A stretch of 64,000 nt of DNA. It comes from Pseudomonas sp. ADAK13. GTDB lineage: Bacteria; Pseudomonadota; Gammaproteobacteria; Pseudomonadales; Pseudomonadaceae. The position numbers and the translations under genes are program-made. Shown one piece after another: positions 36,931-45,634 of this stretch (position 1 is its first letter; each line of letters starts with the position of its first letter). Under the pieces are notes generated by a model, which was given only the letters and a program-made list of their open reading frames with translations, did not search any database and was not told where the DNA came from. The stretch spans positions 5,580,001-5,644,000 of the forward strand of contig NZ_CP052860.1 in the NCBI RefSeq assembly GCF_012935715.1, in the 5' to 3' direction.

Positions 36931-37063
36931 AGCTGCCAATGGCCATGACCGGATTGTCACCCAGCCCGTCGTGCCGCCTGTTTGTGAATTGTGATTTCAG
37001 GTGCTGCATCTTCAATCCTCGGCCGTCGTGGGCACGCAGGAGCAGCCTGTTCTCTTCTGACTT

Positions 37064-37975
37064 GTGACGAATACCTTGAAACTCATCATTGTTGCTCTCT
37101 ACGTTCTCTCCATTGCGTATGTTCACCTGCGTGGCCGGGTGCGACACAAGCTGGGCCGCCAGCTCAGCGATCACTCGACCTTCCTGGCTCCGGTGAACTG
37201 TTTTCTCTACCTCTTCTCCAAACTGCCCAGCCGACCGTACCTGTCCCCCAGCGACTTTCCTGACCTGAGCCCGCTCCAGGAGCATTGGGAAGAGATCCGC
37301 CAGGAAGGCCAGAACCTGCTGCGCGCAGGCGAGATCAAACGCTCCGAGCAATACAACGACGTGGGTTTCAACTCGTTCTTCAAGTCGGGCTGGAAGCGTT
37401 TCTATTTGAAATGGTACGGCGACAGCCATCCTTCGGCGATGAAGCTGTGCCCGCGCACCACGGAGCTGGTGCAAAGCATTGGTTCGATCAAGGCCGCGAT
37501 GTTTGCCGAGCTGCCACCGGGCTCCAAGCTGGTACGCCATCGTGACCCGTACGCCGGTTCCTACCGTTACCACCTGGGCCTCGACACGCCGAACGACCCG
37601 GGCTGCTACATCAACGTGGATGGTGAAAACTACTACTGGCGCGATGGCGAGCCGGTGATGTTTGACGAGACGTTTATCCACTACGCCGAAAACACCACGG
37701 CGCAGAACCGGATCATTCTGTTCTGCGATATCGAGCGCCCGATGAAGTACCGCTGGGCAGCTGCCTTCAACCGCTGGTTCAGCCGTAACGTGATGGCGGC
37801 CGCCGGGTCGCCCAACGACGCCGGTGACAAGACCGGTGGCCTGAACCGCGCGTTTACCCGCCTGTACAAGATTCGCCTGCGGGGCAAGGAGCTGAAGAAG
37901 CGCAACCGCACCCGTTACTACCTGGAAAAGTGGGCGATCTTCGCCGGTTTGGCGTTGATCTTTATCCTGATCTGA
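37064..37975 (+). CDS. lpxO: Lipid A 2-hydroxylase LpxO (aspartyl/asparaginyl beta-hydroxylase family)
   Basis: A 303-residue Fe(II)/2-oxoglutarate dioxygenase. It has an N-terminal membrane segment (about 6-22) and a C-terminal hydrophobic tail (about 290-303). The metal site is H159-x-D161 (LVRHRDPYAG) with H206 (DETFIHYAENTT), and Arg216 (NRIILF) binds 2-oxoglutarate. LpxO adds a 2-hydroxyl to an acyl chain of lipid A, acting at the inner membrane, which alters envelope permeability and peptide resistance. It starts with GTG 37064; the ribosome site is weak. The promoter carries a PhoP-box match. Confidence 0.9.
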   Translation: MTNTLKLIIVALYVLSIAYVHLRGRVRHKLGRQLSDHSTFLAPVNCFLYLFSKLPSRPYLSPSDFPDLSPLQEHWEEIRQEGQNLLRAGEIKRSEQYNDVGFNSFFKSGWKRFYLKWYGDSHPSAMKLCPRTTELVQSIGSIKAAMFAELPPGSKLVRHRDPYAGSYRYHLGLDTPNDPGCYINVDGENYYWRDGEPVMFDETFIHYAENTTAQNRIILFCDIERPMKYRWAAAFNRWFSRNVMAAAGSPNDAGDKTGGLNRAFTRLYKIRLRGKELKKRNRTRYYLEKWAIFAGLALIFILI

Positions 37976-37993
37976 ATCAGGCCGCGGAGCGCA

Positions 37994-40492
37994 TCAGCCT
38001 GGCGGGTGCGCTCCCAACTTGTCCCACATTTTCTTGCTGATTTTCTGCCGGTTGGCATAACCCGCCCACGGGTCCTTCTTCAAACCCTGCAAGCGTTCAT
38101 GCAGATTGGCCACCGTCCATTGCTGCGCGCCGTGTAACCCCTTCAATTCATCGCGACTCACCGGCACCGACACCGGCAGGCCCGGCCGTGCGCGCACCGA
38201 GTAGGCCGCGACCGTGCTGGCACCCCGGGCGTTGCGTAGGTAGTCGATAAAGATCTTGCCGACGCGATTTTTCGGGCCTGAGGTCGCGGTGAAACGCTCC
38301 GGCAGTTGCTCCGTCATGAACTGGGCGATCGCCTTGGCGAAGGCTTTTACGGTGTCCCAGTCATCCCGGCGTGCCAGCGGCACTACCAGGTGCAGGCCTT
38401 TGCCACCACTGGTCTTGACGAACGCTTCAAGGCCCAACTCATCCAGCACCGACAAGGTCAGTTGCGCGGCCTCCACCATGCTTTTCCACGGCAGCGCCGG
38501 GTCCGGGTCAAGGTCGAGCACAAACAGGTCGGGGGTTTCGATCTTGTCAGCGGTGGCGCCCCAGGTGTGTAACTCCACGGTGCCCATTTGCACCGCACCG
38601 ATCAGTGCGGCGGGGCTGTCGATTTCCATCAGCCGTGCATGGCCCGGGTCCAGGGCCTGATCCAATTGCTTGATATTCGGAATTGCCAGGCGCTCGGAAT
38701 GCTTCTGGAAAAACTGCTCGCCCGCGATACCTTCCGGCGCCCTCAGCAAGGACGCGGGGCGGTGGCGTAAAAAGGGCTGGATCCACGTGCTGATGCCCTC
38801 GTAGAACTGCGCCAACTGAAGTTTTTGGGTGCCGCTTTGAACGTCGATGACCCGGTCGGGATGGGTAATCCTGACGCCCGCGACCGAGCGGGTTTCAGCG
38901 GTCTTTTTGCGGGGTTTTTCCTTCAGCGACTTGGCCGCCCGCGGCTGCTCGTGAACGATCTGCTCCGCCGGCTTGTCGCTACGCAGCCCGACAAATGCTG
39001 CCTGGCGCACCACGCCTTCGCGGGTCCATTCGGCAAATTGCACTTCGCCCACCAACTGCGGTGCAACCCAATGCACGCCGCGCGCCTGGGCACTGGTCAG
39101 CGGTTTGGCCAGCGGTGAAGCCTCGCGCTCCAGCGCCTTCAGCTGTGCGCTGATCTTTTTCAGCGTGGCCTGATCAAAACCCGTTCCCACGCGCCCGGCA
39201 TACACCAGGCCGGTGTCGTCATTCACGGCCAGCAACAGCGCGCCAAAACCGCTGCGTGAGCCCTGCGGGCGAGTGAAGCCGATGATCACGAACTCCTGGC
39301 GCAGCCGGCACTTGAGCTTGATCCAGTCCGGGCTGCGCTTGGAGAGGTAAGGGCTGCCGGCCCGTTTTCCGATCACGCCCTCCAGGGCCAGGTCACAGGC
39401 GCTTTCGAAGATGTCCCGGTGGTGGGCGGCAAAGGATTCGGAGAAACGCAGCAGCTTGCTTCTGCTGCGGTTCAGCACGTCCTTCAACGCGGCACGCCGG
39501 GTTTCAACGCCAGCTTCCCGCTGGTCACGGCCTTCCAGAAACGGCGCATCAAACAGGTAATAGACGATGTCCAGGCTGCGGCCGATATCAAACGCGTTCT
39601 GCAGCGCCTGGAAGTCCGGCAAACCCTCGGCGTTCAAGCTGACGACCTCGCCGTCGAGCCAGCTGTCCTTGAGTTTCAGGGCCTCCAGGGCCTTGGCCTG
39701 GCGCGGCAGGCGATCGGTCCAGTCATGGCCATTGCGGGTGAACAGCCGCACCTCACCCCCTTGAATGCGCGCGAGGATCCGGTAGCCGTCGAACTTGATC
39801 TCGTACACCCAGTCGCCGTCCGGCGCACGGTCCACCAGTGTCGCCAACTGTGGGGTGAACTGGTCGGGCAGGGCGGTGGAAGCTTTGCGGGTGGTTTTCT
39901 TTGGCGCTGCCGGCTTTTTCGCACGTCCCACGGTCGCATCGCTCAGCACGCTTTTCGGTTCGGCCCGGACCACATCGTAGTCAGCCACCGGGCGCGCCTG
40001 CTGATCGTTTTCCTTGATCAGCAGCCATTGCTCCTTGTCTCCGCTGCCCTTGAGGCGGGTACGCACCAGCGTCCAGTCGCCCGCGAGCTTTTCGCCGATC
40101 AGGGTGAATTTAAGCTTGCCTGCCGCGTAGGCTTGGCGCGGATCGTCGTGGGGCTGCCACACGCCGCGATCCCACACGATCACATCGCCGGCACCGTATT
40201 GGCCGGCCGGAATGCTGCCCTCGAAACTGCCGTAGCCCAACGGGTGGTCTTCCACGTGCACCGCGAGGCGCTTCTGGCTCGGGTCGAGGCTCGGGCCCTT
40301 GGGCACCGCCCAGCTTTTGAGCACGCCATCGAGTTCCAGGCGAAAGTCATAATGCAGGTTGCGGGCGTCGTGCTTCTGAATCACAAACGACAGGGCCTGC
40401 GCCCGGTTCCGGCCGCGTGGCGCGCTGCCGGCAGGTTCGGCGGTTACATCGAAGTCGCGCTTGGCGTTGTATTCACTCAGGGGCTTGGCCAT
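37994..40492 (-). CDS. ligD: ATP-dependent DNA ligase D (multidomain NHEJ ligase)
   Basis: An 832-residue end-joining enzyme in the Pseudomonas order. First is a 3'-phosphoesterase (about 1-160; HDARNLHYDFRLELDGVLKSWAVPKG). The ATP ligase (about 210-510) has the adenylation Lys in YEIKFDGYR. Last is the primase-polymerase (about 550-830), with the metal-binding VLDLDPDP and the GGKGLHLVVPL motif. It works with Ku to repair double-strand breaks when no homologous copy exists. It starts 11 bases after ku, so the two form an operon. The linker at about 180-208 is Lys/Ala-rich. Confidence 0.95.
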   Translation of the reverse strand: MAKPLSEYNAKRDFDVTAEPAGSAPRGRNRAQALSFVIQKHDARNLHYDFRLELDGVLKSWAVPKGPSLDPSQKRLAVHVEDHPLGYGSFEGSIPAGQYGAGDVIVWDRGVWQPHDDPRQAYAAGKLKFTLIGEKLAGDWTLVRTRLKGSGDKEQWLLIKENDQQARPVADYDVVRAEPKSVLSDATVGRAKKPAAPKKTTRKASTALPDQFTPQLATLVDRAPDGDWVYEIKFDGYRILARIQGGEVRLFTRNGHDWTDRLPRQAKALEALKLKDSWLDGEVVSLNAEGLPDFQALQNAFDIGRSLDIVYYLFDAPFLEGRDQREAGVETRRAALKDVLNRSRSKLLRFSESFAAHHRDIFESACDLALEGVIGKRAGSPYLSKRSPDWIKLKCRLRQEFVIIGFTRPQGSRSGFGALLLAVNDDTGLVYAGRVGTGFDQATLKKISAQLKALEREASPLAKPLTSAQARGVHWVAPQLVGEVQFAEWTREGVVRQAAFVGLRSDKPAEQIVHEQPRAAKSLKEKPRKKTAETRSVAGVRITHPDRVIDVQSGTQKLQLAQFYEGISTWIQPFLRHRPASLLRAPEGIAGEQFFQKHSERLAIPNIKQLDQALDPGHARLMEIDSPAALIGAVQMGTVELHTWGATADKIETPDLFVLDLDPDPALPWKSMVEAAQLTLSVLDELGLEAFVKTSGGKGLHLVVPLARRDDWDTVKAFAKAIAQFMTEQLPERFTATSGPKNRVGKIFIDYLRNARGASTVAAYSVRARPGLPVSVPVSRDELKGLHGAQQWTVANLHERLQGLKKDPWAGYANRQKISKKMWDKLGAHPPG

Positions 40493-40503
40493 GGTGGTCT
40501 ACC

Positions 40504-41340
40504 TCATGAAGCCTTGCGGGTTTTTTTCGCGGCCGGTTTCTTCGCCGGGCTCTTGCCGGCCAGGCTGCGTTTGAGCAGTTCCGTCAAATCAATCACGTCG
40601 GCGGATTTGCGCTCATCCACGCCCTCGCTGGACTCCACGTCTTCGATCTTGCCGGCCTTGGCCTTCTTCGCCACCAACGCCATGATCTTGTCCTGGAAGC
40701 TGTCGCGGTATTCGTCGGGCTGCCAGTCGGCGCTCATGTCTTCCACCAGCCGCTTGGCCATGTCCAGTTCGCCCTTGGCCAGGGTTGGCTTGGTCACGTC
40801 GCTGCCCAGTTCCAGCTCGTCCAGGCCGCGCACCTCGGCGGGCCAGCGCAGCATCACCAGCACCAGGGCCGACTCCAGTGGCATCAACGCTGCCAGGTGT
40901 TGCTTGGTGTGCAGCACCACGTTGGCCAGGGCGACCTTGCGGGTTTTCTTCAGGGTTTCGCGCAACAGCGCGTAGACCTTGCCGCCGCGCTTGTCGGGTG
41001 CCAGGAAGTAGGGCGTGTCGATGTTCTGCAGCGGGATTTGATCGCTGGCCACAAACGCGATGATTTCGATGGTCTGGGTCGACTTGGGGTGGGCCGAGCG
41101 GATTTCGTCTTCGCTGAGGATCACGTAGCGGCCTTTCTCGTAGGCCACGCCCTTGACGATGTTGTCCTTGGTGACCTCTTTGCCGGTGGCCTTGTTGACG
41201 CGCTTGTAACCCACCGGGTCCATGCTGCGCTTGTCCAGCCAGTCGAAGTCGACACCTTGGGAGGATGTTGCCGAGACCAGCGACACCGGGATGTGCACCA
41301 AGCCGAAACTGATTGCGCCTTTCCAGATAGCCCGTGGCAT
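40504..41340 (-). CDS. ku: Non-homologous end-joining protein Ku
   Basis: A 278-residue bacterial Ku homodimer protein that rings DNA ends and recruits LigD. The conserved N-terminus is MPRAIWKGAISFGLVHIPVSL. The core has GYKRVNKATGKEV and YFLAPDKRGGKVYALLRETL, and the C-terminal tail is Lys/Ala-rich (KSPAKKPAAKKTRKAS), as is usual for the DNA-binding tail. The start is ATG 41340 with AGGA 8 bases upstream; a longer frame to 41379 adds a non-conserved stretch. First gene of the ku-ligD operon. Confidence 0.95.
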   Translation of the reverse strand: MPRAIWKGAISFGLVHIPVSLVSATSSQGVDFDWLDKRSMDPVGYKRVNKATGKEVTKDNIVKGVAYEKGRYVILSEDEIRSAHPKSTQTIEIIAFVASDQIPLQNIDTPYFLAPDKRGGKVYALLRETLKKTRKVALANVVLHTKQHLAALMPLESALVLVMLRWPAEVRGLDELELGSDVTKPTLAKGELDMAKRLVEDMSADWQPDEYRDSFQDKIMALVAKKAKAGKIEDVESSEGVDERKSADVIDLTELLKRSLAGKSPAKKPAAKKTRKAS

Positions 41341-41538
41341 GTCGGTATTCCTGAAAGTGTGGGGGTCTTCAGGTGACACGGTGGATTCGGCAAAAGTTTC
41401 CCCGGCCAGCCGGCTGGCAGCGGTGTTTCAGACAGATCGTGTTACACCTGATGAGAAACTATTTAGTTACCAAAGCCGAACCCAAGGCGTAGCGTGTTAT
41501 CGAAAGCACGTACTACTCGCGCCCAGAGAGGCTTTGTC

Positions 41539-41859
41539 ATGAACACCCGTTTGCGTAACCTTGCCGTATTGGCGTTGGGCCTGGCCTTGAGCTCGCTGGC
41601 ACAGGCGCAAAACCTGCCCGGCAGGAGCAATAACCCCTACAACGGCCCCATCCACCAGGCCAACCCCAACAGCATGCAGGGCACCCAGCCCAACGCGCCG
41701 GCTGCGCGGGGCACCTTTATCCCGCCGGCCCAACGGCCGCCCACCCTGCAAAACGGCGGCATCGGCAACAGTGTCCAGCGCCGCGACGGCGCGCAGACCC
41801 CACCGGCCATCCAGCCCAAAGCCCCCACGCGCGACGCCAATGGCAATCGCGGCGATTGA
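41539..41859 (+). CDS. Small secreted Pro/Asn/Gln-rich protein of unknown function
   Basis: A 106-residue protein with a clear signal peptide (MNTRLRNLAVLALGLALSSL, cleaved after AQA near residue 23). The mature part is about 80 residues, low in complexity, rich in Pro, Asn, Gln and Gly, and without Cys. It probably lies in the periplasm or outside and is likely disordered. ATG 41539 has AGAGAGG upstream; the longer frame to 41494 would mask the signal peptide. It ends 30 bases before the sugar dehydrogenase gene and is probably cotranscribed with it. I do not recognise the family. Confidence 0.75.
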   Translation: MNTRLRNLAVLALGLALSSLAQAQNLPGRSNNPYNGPIHQANPNSMQGTQPNAPAARGTFIPPAQRPPTLQNGGIGNSVQRRDGAQTPPAIQPKAPTRDANGNRGD

Positions 41860-41889
41860 GTGTGTAAAGACGACAAGGAAACCCACCGT

Positions 41890-43050
41890 ATGTTTCTACG
41901 CAAAACCCTTCTAGCGACCTTCTGCGCCGCTGCCTTGCTGCCCCTGGCGCTGCCCGTTTCGGCGGCCGACACCCAACAGTTCCCCAGCGAGCAGGGGAGT
42001 ATCACGGTCACCCCGGTTGCCAAGGGCCTGGATCACCCGTGGGCGGTGGCGTTCCTGCCGGACAAACAAGGCTTCCTGGTCACCGAACGCCCCGGCAACC
42101 TGCGCTTCGTCAGCCCGGACGGCAAACTGTCCGCGCCGTTGAGTGGCGTGCCGAAGGTATTTGCCAAGGGGCAGGGCGGCCTGCTCGACGTGGTGCTGTC
42201 GCCCGACTTCAAGGAGGACCGCCTGGTGTATCTGTCTTACGCCGAAGGCGGCGGCGAGAACGGCACGGCCGGCACGGCAGTCGGGCGCGGGCGCTTGAGC
42301 GATGACCTCACCGGCCTGCAAGACTTCAAGGTGATCCTGCGCCAGGAGCCCAAGCTGTCCACGGGCAATCACTTCGGTTCACGGCTGGTGTTTGACCGCG
42401 ACGGCTACCTGTTCGTGACCCTGGGGGAGAACAACGATCGCCCCACCGCCCAGGACCTCGACAAGCTGCAAGGCAAGGTGGTGCGGATCTTCCCTGACGG
42501 CCGTGTGCCGGAAGACAACCCCTTTGTGGGTCAGGAAGGCGTGCGACCGGAAATCTGGTCCTATGGCCAGCGCAACCCCCAGGGCGCGGCACTGAACCCG
42601 TGGAGCGGCACGCTGTGGGAAAACGAACACGGTCCGCGTGGCGGGGATGAAATCAACATCATCGAGCGCGGGAAAAACTACGGCTGGCCACTGGCAACCC
42701 ATGGCATCAACTATTCCCTGACGCCGATTCCCGAGGCCAAGGGCAAGACGGCCGAAGGCACCGTTCCACCGCACCACGTATGGGAAAAGTCCCCGGGTGT
42801 GAGTAGCATGGCGTTCTACGATGCCGACCGGTTCAAGGCCTGGCAGCACAACGTGTTTATTGGCGCACTGGTCAGCCAGGAGCTGATTCGTTTGCAGTTC
42901 GACGGTGACAAGGTCATCCACGAAGAGCGCCTGCTGGGCGGCTTGAAAGCGCGCATCCGCGATGTGCGCCAGGGGCCGGACGGCTACCTGTATGTACTGA
43001 CGGATGAAGATAAGGGTGTGTTGTATCGGGTGGGGTTGAATCAGGATTGA
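41890..43050 (+). CDS. PQQ-dependent aldose sugar dehydrogenase (YliI-like), periplasmic
   Basis: A 386-residue soluble quinoprotein of the GdhB/YliI beta-propeller family. A signal peptide ends near residue 26 (LPVSAAD). Family motifs are GLDHPWAVAFLPD, GQGGLLDVVLSPDF, STGNHFGSRLVFDRDGYLFVTLGE, and WSYGQRNPQGAALNPWSGTLWENEHGPRGGDE with the catalytic His and PQQ contacts. It oxidises aldoses to lactones with PQQ. ATG 41890 is chosen because AAGGAAA lies about 8 bases upstream and the signal peptide begins there. A 30-base palindrome follows the stop. Confidence 0.92.
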   Translation: MFLRKTLLATFCAAALLPLALPVSAADTQQFPSEQGSITVTPVAKGLDHPWAVAFLPDKQGFLVTERPGNLRFVSPDGKLSAPLSGVPKVFAKGQGGLLDVVLSPDFKEDRLVYLSYAEGGGENGTAGTAVGRGRLSDDLTGLQDFKVILRQEPKLSTGNHFGSRLVFDRDGYLFVTLGENNDRPTAQDLDKLQGKVVRIFPDGRVPEDNPFVGQEGVRPEIWSYGQRNPQGAALNPWSGTLWENEHGPRGGDEINIIERGKNYGWPLATHGINYSLTPIPEAKGKTAEGTVPPHHVWEKSPGVSSMAFYDADRFKAWQHNVFIGALVSQELIRLQFDGDKVIHEERLLGGLKARIRDVRQGPDGYLYVLTDEDKGVLYRVGLNQD

Positions 43051-43057
43051 GTCATCA

Positions 43058-43087
43058 GCCGCAAGCTTGAAGCTTCAAGCTTGCGGC
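43058..43087. repeat. Perfect 30-base palindrome, probable bidirectional transcript end
   Basis: The arm GCCGCAAGCTTGAAG (43058-43072) is followed directly by its exact reverse complement (43073-43087). It lies in the 44-base gap between the convergent sugar dehydrogenase and DUF1348 genes. The HindIII-like AAGCTT cores are typical of a short repeat scattered in fluorescent pseudomonads. No T-run is present. Confidence 0.75.
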
Positions 43088-43094
43088 TTACCGT

Positions 43095-43574
43095 TTAGAG
43101 GCCCAGCTGCGACAACCCCGGGTGCTCATCCGGACGCCGGCCCAGCGGCCAGTGGAACTTGCGCTCGCTTTCCTTGATCGGCAGGTCGTTGATGCAGGCA
43201 AACCGGTTCGCCATCAAGCCATTCTCATCAAACTCCCAGTTCTCGTTGCCGTAGGAGCGGAACCAGTTGCCGGAGTCGTCGTGCCATTCATAGGCATAGC
43301 GCACCGCAATGCGGTTGCCGGTAAACGCCCACAGTTCCTTGATCAACCGGTAATCCAGTTCCTTGGCCCATTTACGGGTCAGGAAGCCCTTGGCTTCTTC
43401 GCGGTTGTGGGCGAACTCGGCGCGGTTGCGCCATTGGGTATCCAGGGTATATGCCAGGGACACTCGTTGCGGGTCACGGGAGTTCCAGCCGTCTTCGGCC
43501 AGGCGAACCTTTTCAATCGCCGATTCGCGGGTGAACGGCGGCAACGGCGGGCGTATTTCAGGGGTGGAGGACAT
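43095..43574 (-). CDS. DUF1348 (SnoaL/NTF2-like) protein
   Basis: A 159-residue member of the DUF1348 branch of the NTF2-like fold. It has the hallmarks [48 protein letters not shown] and [18 protein letters not shown]. The fold forms a small pocket, but no reaction is established for this family. ATG 43574 has AGGAG 7 bases upstream. It lies 36 bases after a TetR gene on the same strand and is probably its regulated partner. Confidence 0.88.
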   Translation of the reverse strand: MSSTPEIRPPLPPFTRESAIEKVRLAEDGWNSRDPQRVSLAYTLDTQWRNRAEFAHNREEAKGFLTRKWAKELDYRLIKELWAFTGNRIAVRYAYEWHDDSGNWFRSYGNENWEFDENGLMANRFACINDLPIKESERKFHWPLGRRPDEHPGLSQLGL

Positions 43575-43610
43575 GGGACGGCTCCTGGGCAGGTTCAAAT
43601 GAACGTTGGG

Positions 43611-44162
43611 TCAAAGTGCCAATAAGGTTCGCGCCATGGATTGCGCATTATCGGCAGCGGTTGTGTCGCCCATCACCAGGGCAACGGTAATGGCGCCATC
43701 AATCAGGATCAGCAGGTGCGCGGCCTGGCGTTCCGGGTCGGGGGTGCCATGTGCTTGACACAGTTCGAGGGCGTACTCGAACAGTTTCTGTTTGTGGGCC
43801 TTGGCCAGCAGGCGCACCGGGTCTTGCGGGTCGCCGGTTTCGCCGCTGGTGTTGATGAAGGCGCAACCGCGAAAGTCGTCGGAGCCGAACCAGGTCTTCA
43901 GTGCACTGAACACGCCCAGCAGGCGCTCGCCCGTGGTGGCGTGGTGTTCCACTTCGCTGCGCAGCCAGTGCATCCAGCGCTCGTCACGGCGCTGCAAGGC
44001 GGCGATCACCAGTTCGTCCTTATTGGCAAAATAGCGGTAGACGCTCTTTCTGGAGACGCCGGCGGTTTTCACCAGAAGATCCATGCCGGTGGCAGCGATG
44101 CCGTTTCGGTAGATCAACTTTTCGGTAACGTCGAGAATAATGTCGCGAGTAATATCGTTCAT
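43611..44162 (-). CDS. TetR-family transcriptional regulator
   Basis: A 183-residue TetR regulator. The helix-turn-helix is at about residues 8-50 (ILDVTEKLIYRNGIAATGMDLLVKTAGVSRKSVYRYFANKDELV), with a C-terminal effector domain of the AcrR/YxaF kind. The start is ATG 44162. A perfect 14-base palindrome at 44175-44188 directly upstream is the likely autoregulatory operator. It forms an operon with the DUF1348 gene. Confidence 0.88.
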   Translation of the reverse strand: MNDITRDIILDVTEKLIYRNGIAATGMDLLVKTAGVSRKSVYRYFANKDELVIAALQRRDERWMHWLRSEVEHHATTGERLLGVFSALKTWFGSDDFRGCAFINTSGETGDPQDPVRLLAKAHKQKLFEYALELCQAHGTPDPERQAAHLLILIDGAITVALVMGDTTAADNAQSMARTLLAL

Positions 44163-44174
44163 GTGAACTACAGT

Positions 44175-44188
44175 AGAACGATCGTTCT
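44175..44188. promoter_or_regulatory. Palindromic TetR operator candidate
   Basis: AGAACGATCGTTCT is a perfect 14-base palindrome 13 bases before the TetR gene start. Its position within the promoter/leader fits autorepression. Confidence 0.6.
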
Positions 44189-44287
44189 CCTTGGTCAATT
44201 AATTATTTTTAACCCTGGGCGGGAAGACCTGAGCCAGCCCATGGTGTAAGCTCTCGAGTCCTTCGGATTCGACCCATTGCGAGCCCT

Positions 44288-45631
44288 ATGCCGTCGTTAT
44301 TCAAACGCTCCCTGTTGCCCAAGCTGCGCGGTTTTCCCCTCACACCCGAGGCGATCGACGTGCTGTCCGGCGCGGCCGAGTACCGCCGGTGCCTGCTGGA
44401 GAAAATTTCCCAGGCCACCCAGCGTATCTACATCGTGGCGCTGTACCTGCAGCAGGATGAAGCGGGGCAAGAGATCTACGACGCGTTGCACGCTGCCAAG
44501 GCCCGGCGGCCCGGGCTGGACATCGTGGTGGTGGTTGACTCGCTGCGTGCCCAGCGCGGCCTGATCGGGGCCGGCAAGCAACCGGGCAACAGTGCCTGGT
44601 ACCAGGCCATGACCCAGTCCCACAGCACCGAAGTGCCGGTGTACGGCGTGCCGGTGCAAACCCGCGAGCTGTTCGGCGTGCTGCACCTCAAGGGCTTTGT
44701 GATCGATGACAGCGTGCTGTACAGCGGTGCCAGCCTGAACAACGTGTACCTGCACAAGTTCGACAAATACCGTTATGACCGCTACCACCTGATCCACAAC
44801 AAGGCGCTGGCCGACTCGATGCAGCACCTGGTGGAACACGGCCTGGTAGCCGCCAAGGCGGTGCATCGCCTGGACCTGCCCAACCCGCCGACCACCCGCA
44901 GCCTGCGCAACGACATCGGCGACCTGCGCAGCCGCCTGAAACACGCGGTGTATGACACCACGGCGGGGCAGTTGCCCAACGGCAACCTGTCGGTCAGCCC
45001 CTTGCTGGGCGTGTGCAAGAACAACCCCCTGAGCCGGGTGATCTGCGAGCTGATCGCGAGCGCCCAGCACCAGCTGACCATTTGCACGCCGTACTTCAAC
45101 CTGCCGCTGCCGGTGACGCGGGAAATCAACCGCGCCCTGGCGCGCGGGGTGAAGATCGACATCATTGTCGGCGACAAGACCGCCAACGACTTCTACATCC
45201 CGCCGAGCGAGCCGTTCAAGGTTATCGCCGCGTTGCCGTATCTCTATGAAATCAGCCTGCGACGCTTTGCCAAGCGCCACCAGCGCATGATCGACAGCGG
45301 CCAGTTGAACCTGCACCTGTGGCGCGACGGCGACAACACCTACCACCTCAAGGGCATGTGGGTCGACCAGCGCTACACCTTGCTGACCGGCAACAACATC
45401 AACCCGCGGGCGTTTCGCCTCGACCTGGAAAACGCCCTGCTGATCGACGATCCCAAGGGTGAATGGGTGGTGCCTCGGCGTACTGAACTGGCGCAGATTT
45501 TCCAGCACACCTCGCGTATCGAACGCTACCAGCAACTGGAAACCCTGGTGGAGTACCCGGCGGCCGTCGGCAAGTTTCTGCGTCGGGTCAGCCGGGTGCG
45601 AATCGAGCGGTTGCTCTACCGCATTCTGTAA
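44288..45631 (+). CDS. pssA: CDP-diacylglycerol--serine O-phosphatidyltransferase (PssA)
   Basis: A 447-residue member of the phospholipase D-like phosphatidylserine synthase type (subclass I, as in E. coli, about 450 residues), not the membrane-embedded subclass II. It makes phosphatidylserine from CDP-diacylglycerol and serine, the precursor of phosphatidylethanolamine. Two HxK motifs are visible: VLHLKGFVIDDSVLYSGASL near residue 135 and YHLKGMWVDQRYTLLTGNN near residue 355. The ATG at 44288 opens MPSLFKRSLLPKLRGFPL. It converges on the siderophore MFS gene with only 3 bases between the stops. Confidence 0.94.
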   Translation: MPSLFKRSLLPKLRGFPLTPEAIDVLSGAAEYRRCLLEKISQATQRIYIVALYLQQDEAGQEIYDALHAAKARRPGLDIVVVVDSLRAQRGLIGAGKQPGNSAWYQAMTQSHSTEVPVYGVPVQTRELFGVLHLKGFVIDDSVLYSGASLNNVYLHKFDKYRYDRYHLIHNKALADSMQHLVEHGLVAAKAVHRLDLPNPPTTRSLRNDIGDLRSRLKHAVYDTTAGQLPNGNLSVSPLLGVCKNNPLSRVICELIASAQHQLTICTPYFNLPLPVTREINRALARGVKIDIIVGDKTANDFYIPPSEPFKVIAALPYLYEISLRRFAKRHQRMIDSGQLNLHLWRDGDNTYHLKGMWVDQRYTLLTGNNINPRAFRLDLENALLIDDPKGEWVVPRRTELAQIFQHTSRIERYQQLETLVEYPAAVGKFLRRVSRVRIERLLYRIL

Positions 45632-45634
45632 GCC

